DNA of 64,000 bases, taken from Adhaeretor mobilis (GTDB lineage Bacteria > Planctomycetota > Planctomycetia > Pirellulales > Lacipirellulaceae). The DNA lies in assembly GCF_007741515.1 (NCBI RefSeq), contig NZ_CP036263.1:3149178-3213177 (forward strand). The letters run 5' to 3'. Shown in pieces: positions 44,484 to 53,600 of this stretch (within the stretch, counting starts at the first letter, position 1; each line of letters begins with the position of its first letter). Under the pieces are notes generated by a model. It searched no databases. It was not told the DNA's origin and saw only the letters and a list, made by a program, of their open reading frames with translations. The position numbers and the translations under genes were made by a program.

Positions 44484-45995
44484 TTGGGCGAAAGCGCCGT
44501 GTTTAAGTTCTCCACTGATCTACCGACCCACGAGCGCCTGATTGAGGCTTTGCTCACTGCTACAGTGCTCGCAATCTTCGCGTTGATGTGGTTCTACTAT
44601 GTTGATACGCCCTGGCTACTCCACCTGTACTATCTACCGGTGGTTCTCATAGGGTTTTTCCTGGGGAAGTCCCGCGCCCGTTTGTTAGCCATGCTGAGCG
44701 TTTTGACGGCGACAATCATTTTTGTTCCGAACTTGAGCGCTGGAGCTTCTTCAGGTATCCCCCTGGCCACGATTCTGGCTTTTTGCTTGTGGATAGTCAC
44801 ACTTATCACGACTGCAATCCTTGTCGGATCGATGAGCGATCGCTGGCGTGTTGCCATGCACGAGCTACGTGAGTCACACAAGAAAGATGTGCTTGTTGAT
44901 CCGCTTACGAAGATCGCCAATCGACGTGCCTTCGAGTTCGAGCTTGCGCGTCGGCTCGCAGAGTACACCCGTCACGGCGTACCAGCGGCTCTGCTGAGCT
45001 TTGATATCGATTACTTCAAGAGCTTCAACGACCGTTACGGCCACCAGGCGGGCGATGCCGTATTACGTGATGTAGCCCAGTCGCTGGTGGAAAGCGTTCG
45101 GGATACCGATTTGGTAGCGCGCTGTGGTGGTGAAGAGTTCAGCATTATCCTGCCAGGAGCCGACTCAGCGCATGCCAAGGAAATCGCCGAACGTGCGCGC
45201 AACTTGGTAGAAGCAACCCGATTTGTCTACAACGGTCTTACGCTGAGACTGACCGTTAGCGTTGGTGTCGCCTGCATTACTGATGACGATGATGCGGAGC
45301 AAATCACCAGTCGCTCGGACGCCGCTCTTTATCAATCCAAAGAATCGGGCCGAAATTGCTCGCACATTCACGATGGCATTCGTTGTAGAAAGTTTGGCAA
45401 CGGTGTTGCCAAAGAGACTTCTGAGTCACTCAAGTCAACAGAAGTCGCCGGTGTGAAAGGCGAGCTCTACACCGATCCCACCACGGGCATGCCCGCTGTG
45501 AAGGTATTTCTTGAAGAGCTACGTCGTCGTACGGCCGAAGCGCATCGATATGGTGGGAAGTTCTGCGTAGCGATTGTAAAGATCAACGAATACCTTTCGG
45601 TTGATGACAAGGATGCGCGGGCTCAAAAGAGCCTTATTGCCACGGTCGCTCAACTTACCACTTCCGTGCTTCGCGAACCGGACTTAGTTGTGCGATACGA
45701 CAAAGACCTGCTTGCGATCATGATGCCAGCAACCACGCTAGAGCGATCGCTCATTCCGCTCCAACGCCTCCGCAAGAAGGCTGACGAGTATCGCGAGAAA
45801 CAGTATCCCTCACTCAGCTATGGAGTCACGATCGGCGTTGTGCAACTCGAAGAAGAAGATTCCGCCGGCTCGCTTCTCCAACGAGCCGAATCGGCCTACC
45901 AACACGCCGCTGAGTCCCATCATGAAGGTGTCGGCGTCTCTACGCAAGGCACTCTAAAAGTTGTGTGTGGAGAGCAACTCACAGCCAGCACTTAA
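44484..45995 (+). CDS. Membrane diguanylate cyclase with a second degenerate GGDEF domain
   Basis: A 503-residue protein. Four predicted spans (about 16-34, 36-55, 58-77, 85-106) precede a canonical GGDEF domain (about 130-290): DPLTKIANRR, FDIDYFKSFND, RCGGEEFSI, with RxxD (RDTD) five residues upstream, the product-inhibition I-site. A second GGDEF-like domain (about 330-490) keeps TDPTTGMPA and YG but has VRYDKDLLAIMMP in place of GGEEF, again preceded by RxxD (REPD). It is likely a c-di-GMP synthase with a degenerate sensor domain. TTG at 44484 is used; a GTG at 44499 is possible. Confidence 0.85.
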   Translation: MGESAVFKFSTDLPTHERLIEALLTATVLAIFALMWFYYVDTPWLLHLYYLPVVLIGFFLGKSRARLLAMLSVLTATIIFVPNLSAGASSGIPLATILAFCLWIVTLITTAILVGSMSDRWRVAMHELRESHKKDVLVDPLTKIANRRAFEFELARRLAEYTRHGVPAALLSFDIDYFKSFNDRYGHQAGDAVLRDVAQSLVESVRDTDLVARCGGEEFSIILPGADSAHAKEIAERARNLVEATRFVYNGLTLRLTVSVGVACITDDDDAEQITSRSDAALYQSKESGRNCSHIHDGIRCRKFGNGVAKETSESLKSTEVAGVKGELYTDPTTGMPAVKVFLEELRRRTAEAHRYGGKFCVAIVKINEYLSVDDKDARAQKSLIATVAQLTTSVLREPDLVVRYDKDLLAIMMPATTLERSLIPLQRLRKKADEYREKQYPSLSYGVTIGVVQLEEEDSAGSLLQRAESAYQHAAESHHEGVGVSTQGTLKVVCGEQLTAST

Positions 45996-46001
45996 GGCGC
46001 C

Positions 46002-49000
46002 ATGATGTTGCAACGCAAACACATTCTTACCTTATCGCTGCTCATAGCAGCGATAGCATTGCACGGCTTAGATGCTCAAGCAGCGACGTACTACGTACGC
46101 ACTGATGGCAACGACTCTAACAGCGGGTCGGGTCCCGCGGCTGCTGCCGCCTGGGCGACGGTCGACTACGCCTCAAAGAATGCCACCTCACCGGGCGATA
46201 TCGTCTACGTAAAGGCAGGGACCTACGCCGAACAAATTTACCCGACCGTTGACGGCACAGCAGGTTCACCTATTCGATTCATTGCCGACCGCTTTGGCAC
46301 CGTCGCTAGCTGGGATGCGGGCAATATCGTCATCCAGGCGCCTGCTGGTGTTCGATCACTGTACGTGAACAACGCGGACTATTTGGAGTTTCATGGATTT
46401 CACTTCGCGGGCAGCACCACTCAAGCAGTATTACTCTATCCCAGTGCAGGGATCATCCTTCAGGACTGCGACGTTACTTCCGGCCATACTGGAGTCTATT
46501 GCTATAACAGCAACGCAACGATCATTAACCTCTACTGCCATGACTCTCTGTCCTATGGCTTGTACGTCTACGGAAATTCGATTGTCGATGCTTGGAATTG
46601 CACCGTTGTCAGAAATGGATCTTACGGAGTATTTACCAACAACACAGCCGTACTCACCCTCACCAACTCGATCGTGGCAAACAATGGCGCGCAGGGTCTA
46701 CGGCATGCGTCTTCTGGTACGTTCAACCACACCTATAATCTTGTCTTCGGCAATGGCAATAGCGACTACTTAGGGACTTCAGCCGGGACTGGAGAGATCA
46801 ACAGCGAACCGTACTTCGTCACCAGCAACGACTACCGCCTGCAAGCCATTTCGCCGGCCATCGACTCAGGTACCAATGCCGCGGGCCTCGTTGATACGGA
46901 TCTCGACGGCGTAGCGCGACCTTTCAACAGTAGCTGGGATATGGGCTGCTCCGAATACAATGGCGGCAACACCTACTACGTGCGACCGGATGGGGATGAT
47001 GCGAATGACGGGGAAGGTTCAACGGCTTCCGGTGCCTGGGCAACAGTGGCATATGCAGCAACCCAGTCACTTTCGCCAGGCGACGTCGTGTATGTGCACT
47101 CCGGAACTTACACGGGAGAAGTTCAACCTAGTGTCGATGGCACTGCGGGAAATCCGGTTCAATTTATTGCTGACCGATATGGCATCGTCACGGGCTGGAC
47201 AGTCGGGGATGTTGTGTTGCAAGCCGGAGCAGCCGAAAAATGTCTCGATCTGGACGATGACGATTACCTGGAGTTCCAGGGTTTCACGCTCAGCGGCGAC
47301 CCAGGAAATGACAGCGTCGATATCGACTATGGTCAAGGTGTAGTGCTTCGACAGTGCGAGATCTATGGCGGTGATCGTGGCATAGAAGTCGACAGCGGTG
47401 CTTCGGTATCCATCATCAACTGTTTAATACACGACAACGCTCGGGGCCTTGAGGTCATCAATGGAAACGCAAGCATTTTGAATTGTACAGTTGTCAACAA
47501 TACAAGTGATGGAATCGAAGTAGATGCGGGTGTGACCACCGTCACTAACTGCCTCATTCACGGCAATGGTGACGCAGGGATTGACCACAATGGCGGCACG
47601 TTCAGCCACACGTACAACCTTGTCTATGCGAACAGTGGCGGCAACTTTGAAGGAACCAGCGTCAGCACTGGCGAGCTCTCTGTCGATCCAGGTTTTACCG
47701 GCGCGGGCTCATATCGCCTCGGCAGCGGCTCACCGGCCATCGACGTCGGGACCAGTCTGGCAGGCAGTGTCGATGACGACTTCGATGGACAGTCCCGACC
47801 GCGCAACGGCAACTGGGATATCGGCTGCTACGAAGCGGGTAGCTTTTACTACGTGCGCACCGATGGGAGCGACGGCAACTCGGGAACGGGACCCGATAGC
47901 GGTGACGCTTGGGCAACCATCAACCACGCGGCGACTTCCTCACTGCAGCCGGGCGACATCGTTTACGTCCAGGCGGGGACCTACACCGAATACGTTTCGC
48001 CCAGCGTGGATGGCGAGATTGGGGTTCCGATCCGTTTTATTGGTGACTATCAAGGAGACGTTTCTGACTGGAGTGCAGGGGATGTTAGCATCGTCGCCCC
48101 GTCAGGGCAGCGTTCGCTGTACGTCGACGACAACTACTTGGAATTCACCGGATTCCACATCGTGGGCAACACCATACAGCCTCTTTACATTTACAACGCG
48201 AGCGGCATCCGGGTGAATGATTGTGATGTCAGCTGCGCAAGCCAACACGGCATCTATTGTTACAATTCTACCGCGACGTTCGTCAATCTGCTGATTCACG
48301 ATTGTAATAACTACGGTGTGTACGTATTTGGCAGTGCTGAGCTTCACATGTGGAACTGCACCATAGTCGGTAATGGTAGTACGGGCGTAGTGAATGCCAA
48401 CACCTCGACTATTTTCGTCACCAACTCGATCTTTGCCAACAATGGCTTGTATGGTCTCCGCGAACTTGGCGGCCCGATCAACCAGAGCTACAACCTCTAC
48501 CATGGCAACACCAACGGCAACTACACCGGCACGACAGTTGGCGCTGGTGTGATCGATGGCGACCCGCGTTTCGTTGGCGGTGGTTACGAATTGGATCTCG
48601 ACTCAACAGCGATCAACGCCGGGCTTGATGCCAGCGGTATTGTCAATCAGGACTTAACCGGCCGTGCACGACCCGTGGGGCCTGCCTGGGATATGGGCTG
48701 TTACGAAGCGACCGGGTCGCGTTGGATACTTGACGAAACCAGCGGCACGACGGCAGCAGACTCAGGACCCAACGCCAACGATGGCACCTATACCAACGGG
48801 GTCATGCTCAACGTCCCCGGGCCCTATCCTAAAGAAGGTGCCATTGCTGCGGAGTTCGACGGTAGCGACGACGTCGTCGTCGTCCCTGATGACGATGTCT
48901 ACAGCGCTCATATCGATACGGGCCTTACCGTTTCTGCGTGGGTCAAGGTGCTTGCCTTTAATACTGACGGCCATGGCCAAACGCGCCAGCCTATTATTTC

Positions 49001-50621
49001 CAAGGGGAATGCCGGACAATACGAGTGGGCGCTTTATGTCTACGATTATGGTGGGGCCGGTTTCAGCGTCTGGAGCCTCAGCGGAAGTACCCACAATGAG
49101 ATCAATGGGGGAAACGTCCCTATTGGTAGCTGGGCACATGTGGCGGCTACCTATGAGCCTGGTGTTGCTAATCGAGTCTACATTAACGGCGAACTGGTCG
49201 CCCAGGAGACGAGTTTCCTCACAACACCTGGCAACGGCACCAGTCCCGTGCGGATTGGATCACGTGGCGATGGTCAGTATCTCAACGCACAAATCAACCA
49301 AGTCCAGTTCGTTAACCGCGTACTGTCAGCTCAGGAAATCGCCGAGCTCTACGGTTTGACCGGCCAGTGGAAATTCGACGAAGGCTTCGGCAGTGTCGCG
49401 GCGGATAGTTCGCCGTTTGCTAATGATGCCAACTTAGCAGGTGCCACTTGGACCAATAGTTGCGAAGGAGGCAACGCCATTGCCTTTGATGGCGTAGGTG
49501 GAATCGCCGCCACCAGTACCGACTTTAGCCCTCCTGACATCGGGACGGTCTCGTTCTGGTTGCGTGGATCGGGAACGCCCGATGCACGTGGACGGGTAAT
49601 GGGTATCAATGGCGACTGGGAGATTCGCCAAGAAACCACGGGTAAGCTCTCATTCGACCTCGGTGCGAGCCCTTTCGTTGGAAATGAACCATTTGCAACC
49701 GAAGAAGTCGACGAGCCTGATCGTTGGCGACATATCATCGCCATGTACGACACGGCTGATAATACCTACGAAGTCTATGTGAACGGTGAGTTGCAAACCT
49801 CAGGAGTAAGCCCGGTCGACTTGGTAAGCCAAGCTCCAGGAGTCCTCTCCTTCGGTACTCGAACCGGCAGTGCTGAATACTGGGAGGGTGGCCTACGTGA
49901 CTTCCGCATTTACAACCGTTGGCTAAGCCTCGAACAAGTCTCCCAACTCTACGGCAGTCTCGGTCACTGGAAATTGGATGAAAGCAGCGGGACCCTTGCC
50001 GTGGATTCCAGCGGAGCCGGCAACGACGGCACCTATGTGAACGCTCCCACATTGGGTGCCAGCAGTCGCAACACTGCTGAGCTAGGCACCGCGGTAACAT
50101 TCGACGGCACCAACCGTGTGGAAATCCCCGGTCTGCTGGGACAGCCTGAAAACGTGACGATCTCCGCCTGGGCGAAGCTTGATTCGCCCGACCTCTACGG
50201 TGCTGAGCTCATCAGCCTAGGGCAATCATTCGCGATCCGGCTGGACGACGGAGGCAACCTAGTCTCGTTTATCTGGAACGGGACCGACTTTACCGCTAAT
50301 CTACTCCACCCAGTCCCCTTTAAGGGAGCCGGCTGGCACCACTTTGCTGCGGTGTTCAGCGACGACAACGACCTCTTCGAATTGTATGTCGATGGAATCC
50401 TTGTTGATTCGACCAGCACGACCGACTCAATCGTCTACAACCTTGAGACGAATACTTTCATCGGTGCCCATACCAATGGTCCGTCTGACTTTGACTTCAG
50501 CGGCAGCATCGACGACGTTCGCGTATTCGGTCGCGCCTTATGTCCCGACGACGTGTTTAACCTATTCCGCGATTTTAGGCCTAATGGCGTGCGGATCAAG
50601 CAGTGGGTGGAAACGCGATAG
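46002..50621 (+). CDS. Giant secreted protein: three parallel beta-helix modules plus three LamG domains
   Basis: A 1539-residue exported protein (signal peptide about 8-26). Three beta-helix modules start near residues 28, 325 and 617, each opening YYVRTDG-D-SNSG and containing AGTY-x-x-x-V-x-PSVDG-x-G-PI-FI-D, followed by right-handed-helix turns. Three LamG-type lectin domains follow, each opening near WxLDE-SGT-AADS. The C-terminus FNLFRDFRPNGVRIKQWVETR has no anchor. It starts 6 bases after the GGDEF gene and shares a 1,254-bp terminal repeat with the next gene. Such proteins are thought to bind or degrade polysaccharide; no catalytic residues are apparent. Confidence 0.85.
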   Translation: MMLQRKHILTLSLLIAAIALHGLDAQAATYYVRTDGNDSNSGSGPAAAAAWATVDYASKNATSPGDIVYVKAGTYAEQIYPTVDGTAGSPIRFIADRFGTVASWDAGNIVIQAPAGVRSLYVNNADYLEFHGFHFAGSTTQAVLLYPSAGIILQDCDVTSGHTGVYCYNSNATIINLYCHDSLSYGLYVYGNSIVDAWNCTVVRNGSYGVFTNNTAVLTLTNSIVANNGAQGLRHASSGTFNHTYNLVFGNGNSDYLGTSAGTGEINSEPYFVTSNDYRLQAISPAIDSGTNAAGLVDTDLDGVARPFNSSWDMGCSEYNGGNTYYVRPDGDDANDGEGSTASGAWATVAYAATQSLSPGDVVYVHSGTYTGEVQPSVDGTAGNPVQFIADRYGIVTGWTVGDVVLQAGAAEKCLDLDDDDYLEFQGFTLSGDPGNDSVDIDYGQGVVLRQCEIYGGDRGIEVDSGASVSIINCLIHDNARGLEVINGNASILNCTVVNNTSDGIEVDAGVTTVTNCLIHGNGDAGIDHNGGTFSHTYNLVYANSGGNFEGTSVSTGELSVDPGFTGAGSYRLGSGSPAIDVGTSLAGSVDDDFDGQSRPRNGNWDIGCYEAGSFYYVRTDGSDGNSGTGPDSGDAWATINHAATSSLQPGDIVYVQAGTYTEYVSPSVDGEIGVPIRFIGDYQGDVSDWSAGDVSIVAPSGQRSLYVDDNYLEFTGFHIVGNTIQPLYIYNASGIRVNDCDVSCASQHGIYCYNSTATFVNLLIHDCNNYGVYVFGSAELHMWNCTIVGNGSTGVVNANTSTIFVTNSIFANNGLYGLRELGGPINQSYNLYHGNTNGNYTGTTVGAGVIDGDPRFVGGGYELDLDSTAINAGLDASGIVNQDLTGRARPVGPAWDMGCYEATGSRWILDETSGTTAADSGPNANDGTYTNGVMLNVPGPYPKEGAIAAEFDGSDDVVVVPDDDVYSAHIDTGLTVSAWVKVLAFNTDGHGQTRQPIISKGNAGQYEWALYVYDYGGAGFSVWSLSGSTHNEINGGNVPIGSWAHVAATYEPGVANRVYINGELVAQETSFLTTPGNGTSPVRIGSRGDGQYLNAQINQVQFVNRVLSAQEIAELYGLTGQWKFDEGFGSVAADSSPFANDANLAGATWTNSCEGGNAIAFDGVGGIAATSTDFSPPDIGTVSFWLRGSGTPDARGRVMGINGDWEIRQETTGKLSFDLGASPFVGNEPFATEEVDEPDRWRHIIAMYDTADNTYEVYVNGELQTSGVSPVDLVSQAPGVLSFGTRTGSAEYWEGGLRDFRIYNRWLSLEQVSQLYGSLGHWKLDESSGTLAVDSSGAGNDGTYVNAPTLGASSRNTAELGTAVTFDGTNRVEIPGLLGQPENVTISAWAKLDSPDLYGAELISLGQSFAIRLDDGGNLVSFIWNGTDFTANLLHPVPFKGAGWHHFAAVFSDDNDLFELYVDGILVDSTSTTDSIVYNLETNTFIGAHTNGPSDFDFSGSIDDVRVFGRALCPDDVFNLFRDFRPNGVRIKQWVETR
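49368..50621 (+). repeat. Direct repeat copy 1, shared with 54169-55422
   Basis: Aligns without any gap to 54169-55422 (constant offset of 4,801 bases) at high identity. It encodes two LamG domains and the C-terminus of the first giant protein. Confidence 0.8.
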
Positions 50622-50625
50622 TAGC

Positions 50626-53600
50626 ATGACTAACCATACTTTCAATTTACACTGTCAGACTCACACACGCATTGCGGCAATAGCTGCCTGCCTGTGGCTC
50701 TCTGCGTCGTTAGCTACCGCTCAGGACATCACGAGCAACCTCGTCGGGCATTGGAAGCTTGACGAAACAAGCGGTACATCGGCTGCTGATTCTTCGGGCA
50801 GTGGTCGAACTGGCAGCCTCACAGGGAGTCCGTCCTGGACTTCAGCCGGACAGATCGATGGCGGGTTAGATTTCGAGACCACCGATGGTGTGGATCGCGT
50901 GGACATTCCAGCTTTCGATGTTTCGGGGAGCAATCTAACCCTCTCCGCATGGGTCAAGATTGAGACACCGCTAAATGACAGCCGCGTTATTACAAAGTCT
51001 GAAGGTACAGCTGCATCGCAACAAACCTGGTGCATGAGCGTAGACGAAACGGGAGAATTCGACTTTCGAGTTACGGCCGGCGGTGTATGGCGCCGCTTAC
51101 AGGTCCCAGGTGTTGTAGCTACCAATCAATGGTATCACCTCGCCGCAACCTACGATGGTACAACGATGCGTGTTTACGTCGATGGTGCGCAAGTCGGCTC
51201 ACAAACACATTCCCCGGGAGGTGCTATCGATGCCGCTCCCACCCGTGCGATTGCCTTGGGTGATTCTCCTGCTGGTGCAAGGCCATTGGACGGCGTGCTG
51301 GATGACGTGCGAGTTTATGAACGAACGCTTTCGGGAGCTGACATTGCGGCGCTTGCATCTCCCAGTGCAACGACTTACTACGTCCGCACCGATGGCAGCA
51401 ACAGTAACTCAGGTACCGGCATGGCAGCAGGTGAAGCCTGGGCTACCGTAGCCTATGCGGCCACTCAATCCTTGCCTGCAGGCTCAACGGTGTACGTTCA
51501 AGCGGGAACCTATGCAGGTACCGTAGTGGTCAACGTGGATGGTGCCGCAGGCAGTCCTATTAAGTTCATTGCCGACACGACAGGGTTAGTCTCGGGTTGG
51601 TCGGGAGGTCCTGTTGTCCTGCAAGCGTCTGCCAGTGGTAAGGCGCTTGATATAGATAGCGACGACTATGTAGAGTTCCATGGCTTTACGCTGGAAGGCG
51701 ATGCGGGAAATGATGTCGTTGATATTGATTACGGTACTGGAGTTGTCATCGAGCGATGCGAAATATACGGCGGCATCAAAGGAGTAGAAATCGACAACGG
51801 TGCCTCAGCGACAGTCGTTAATTGTTTGATCTACGGAAATGCTGGTACCGGGATTGGTGTAGAAGACGGAACCTGCGCAATATGGAACTCAACAATTGTT
51901 GACAACGGGAACGATGGAGTGAAACTCGACACTGGTTCTGCCACAGTAACCAACTCGATAATCTGCAATAATGCCGCTGATGGACTCGACGACAATCCCG
52001 GTACGATGGTACACACCTATAACGTCGTATTCGGGAACGGAGACCTCGACTATGAAGGCACGGGTGCTTCCACGGGTGAAATCAACTCCGACCCGCTACT
52101 GAGCGGAGGTAGTAGCTATCGGCTAACTGGCAGCTCACCAGCGATTGACGCTGGAACTAGCGCCGCTGGAATTGCAGTTGACGATCTAGACGGCAATTTG
52201 CGTCCCAAAGGCGGCGCGTGGGACATGGGCTGCTATGAGGGGGCCAGCCTAGTTGGCCATTGGAAGCTTAATGAGACCAGCGGCACGACTGCAGTCGATT
52301 CCTCAGGCAATGGCAACGACGGCGCACGCCATGGGAGCGGCAGTTGGGTGTCTGCAGTCCGTGGAAATGGCTTTGGAGTCGACTACTCCGATGGCGAGGA
52401 CTACATCGAAATTCCCAACTCACCAGAGTTGCAAGACGTTGAGAAAGGCGATTGGACCGCAGCTGCCTGGTTCAAGCCCAACTCAGCTCCTCCCGGTACA
52501 GGTTCAGACAACGATGCTGAGTATGCGATCTTAACTAAAGAAGGCTGGCACATAGGCTTAACCTATACGGCCGAAAAAAGATTCTCGATTTCGCACTATC
52601 TCGATGGTCATGTTTGGTCTGGCACAGGAACCTGGGATACAACATACGAACCAGGACAGTTTTACCACGTTGTTGGGGTAATTAGTAAGTCGAATGGCAC
52701 AGCCAAGATTTATGTCAACGGAGAACACACTTACACGAGCAACTTCACTCCAGGCAGTACCGCACAGGACAATGGGACCTCGCCATGGAGAATTGGCGTA
52801 GCAAGCCCAGGAGCATCCAGCTGGAGTTGGGCTGCCGACGGCGTCATCGACGATGCACGGCTCTATGGCTACGCGCTATCCGATTCAGAGGTTGCGGAGC
52901 TTTACGGCTTGATTGGCCATTGGAAACTCGACGAGACAAGCGGCACAACGGCCAACGATTCCTCAGGTGTCGATAATCATGGCACACACACCGGCGGCGT
53001 AGCTGTCAATAGCAGCGGCCCCTATCCGGGGGAAGGTGAGGTAGCTGCCGATTTCGATGGCGCCAACGATCACGTCAATCTTCCAAACATGGAAGTTGAT
53101 TTCTCAGATGGTTTCGCAGCCGCCTGTTGGGTTAAACCCGACAACACGCTCGCGTCAGGAACAACCGAAGCAGTATTAGGCCTGAGTAACGGAGCCAACG
53201 TCGATGAGATTTGGGTCGGCGGTGTTGGCATCGTAGGATTCCAGCTCTATATGACCGACACCGACGACGGGAGCTCTCTACGAACCATCGAAGACAATAC
53301 CGACTTGGTAGCTGGCAAGTGGACTCACTATGTGGCGAGTGTCGATTCTACTGGTAACGCTACGCTCTACCGCGACGGCATCGCCGTGAAGAGCCAGAAT
53401 ACTAGTTTCCCCACAAGTGTTCTGCGAACCCAAACCTTCATTGGCACCTCACCAATCAACGACTACTTTCCAGGCGCTCTTCACGATGTGCGACTCTACA
53501 ACCGCCCCTTGAGCAACGAAGAAGTCGCGGACATCTACGGGCTGGTGGGCCATTGGAAGTTGGACGAGGCTTCCGGTACCGTTGCTGCCGACTCGACCAC

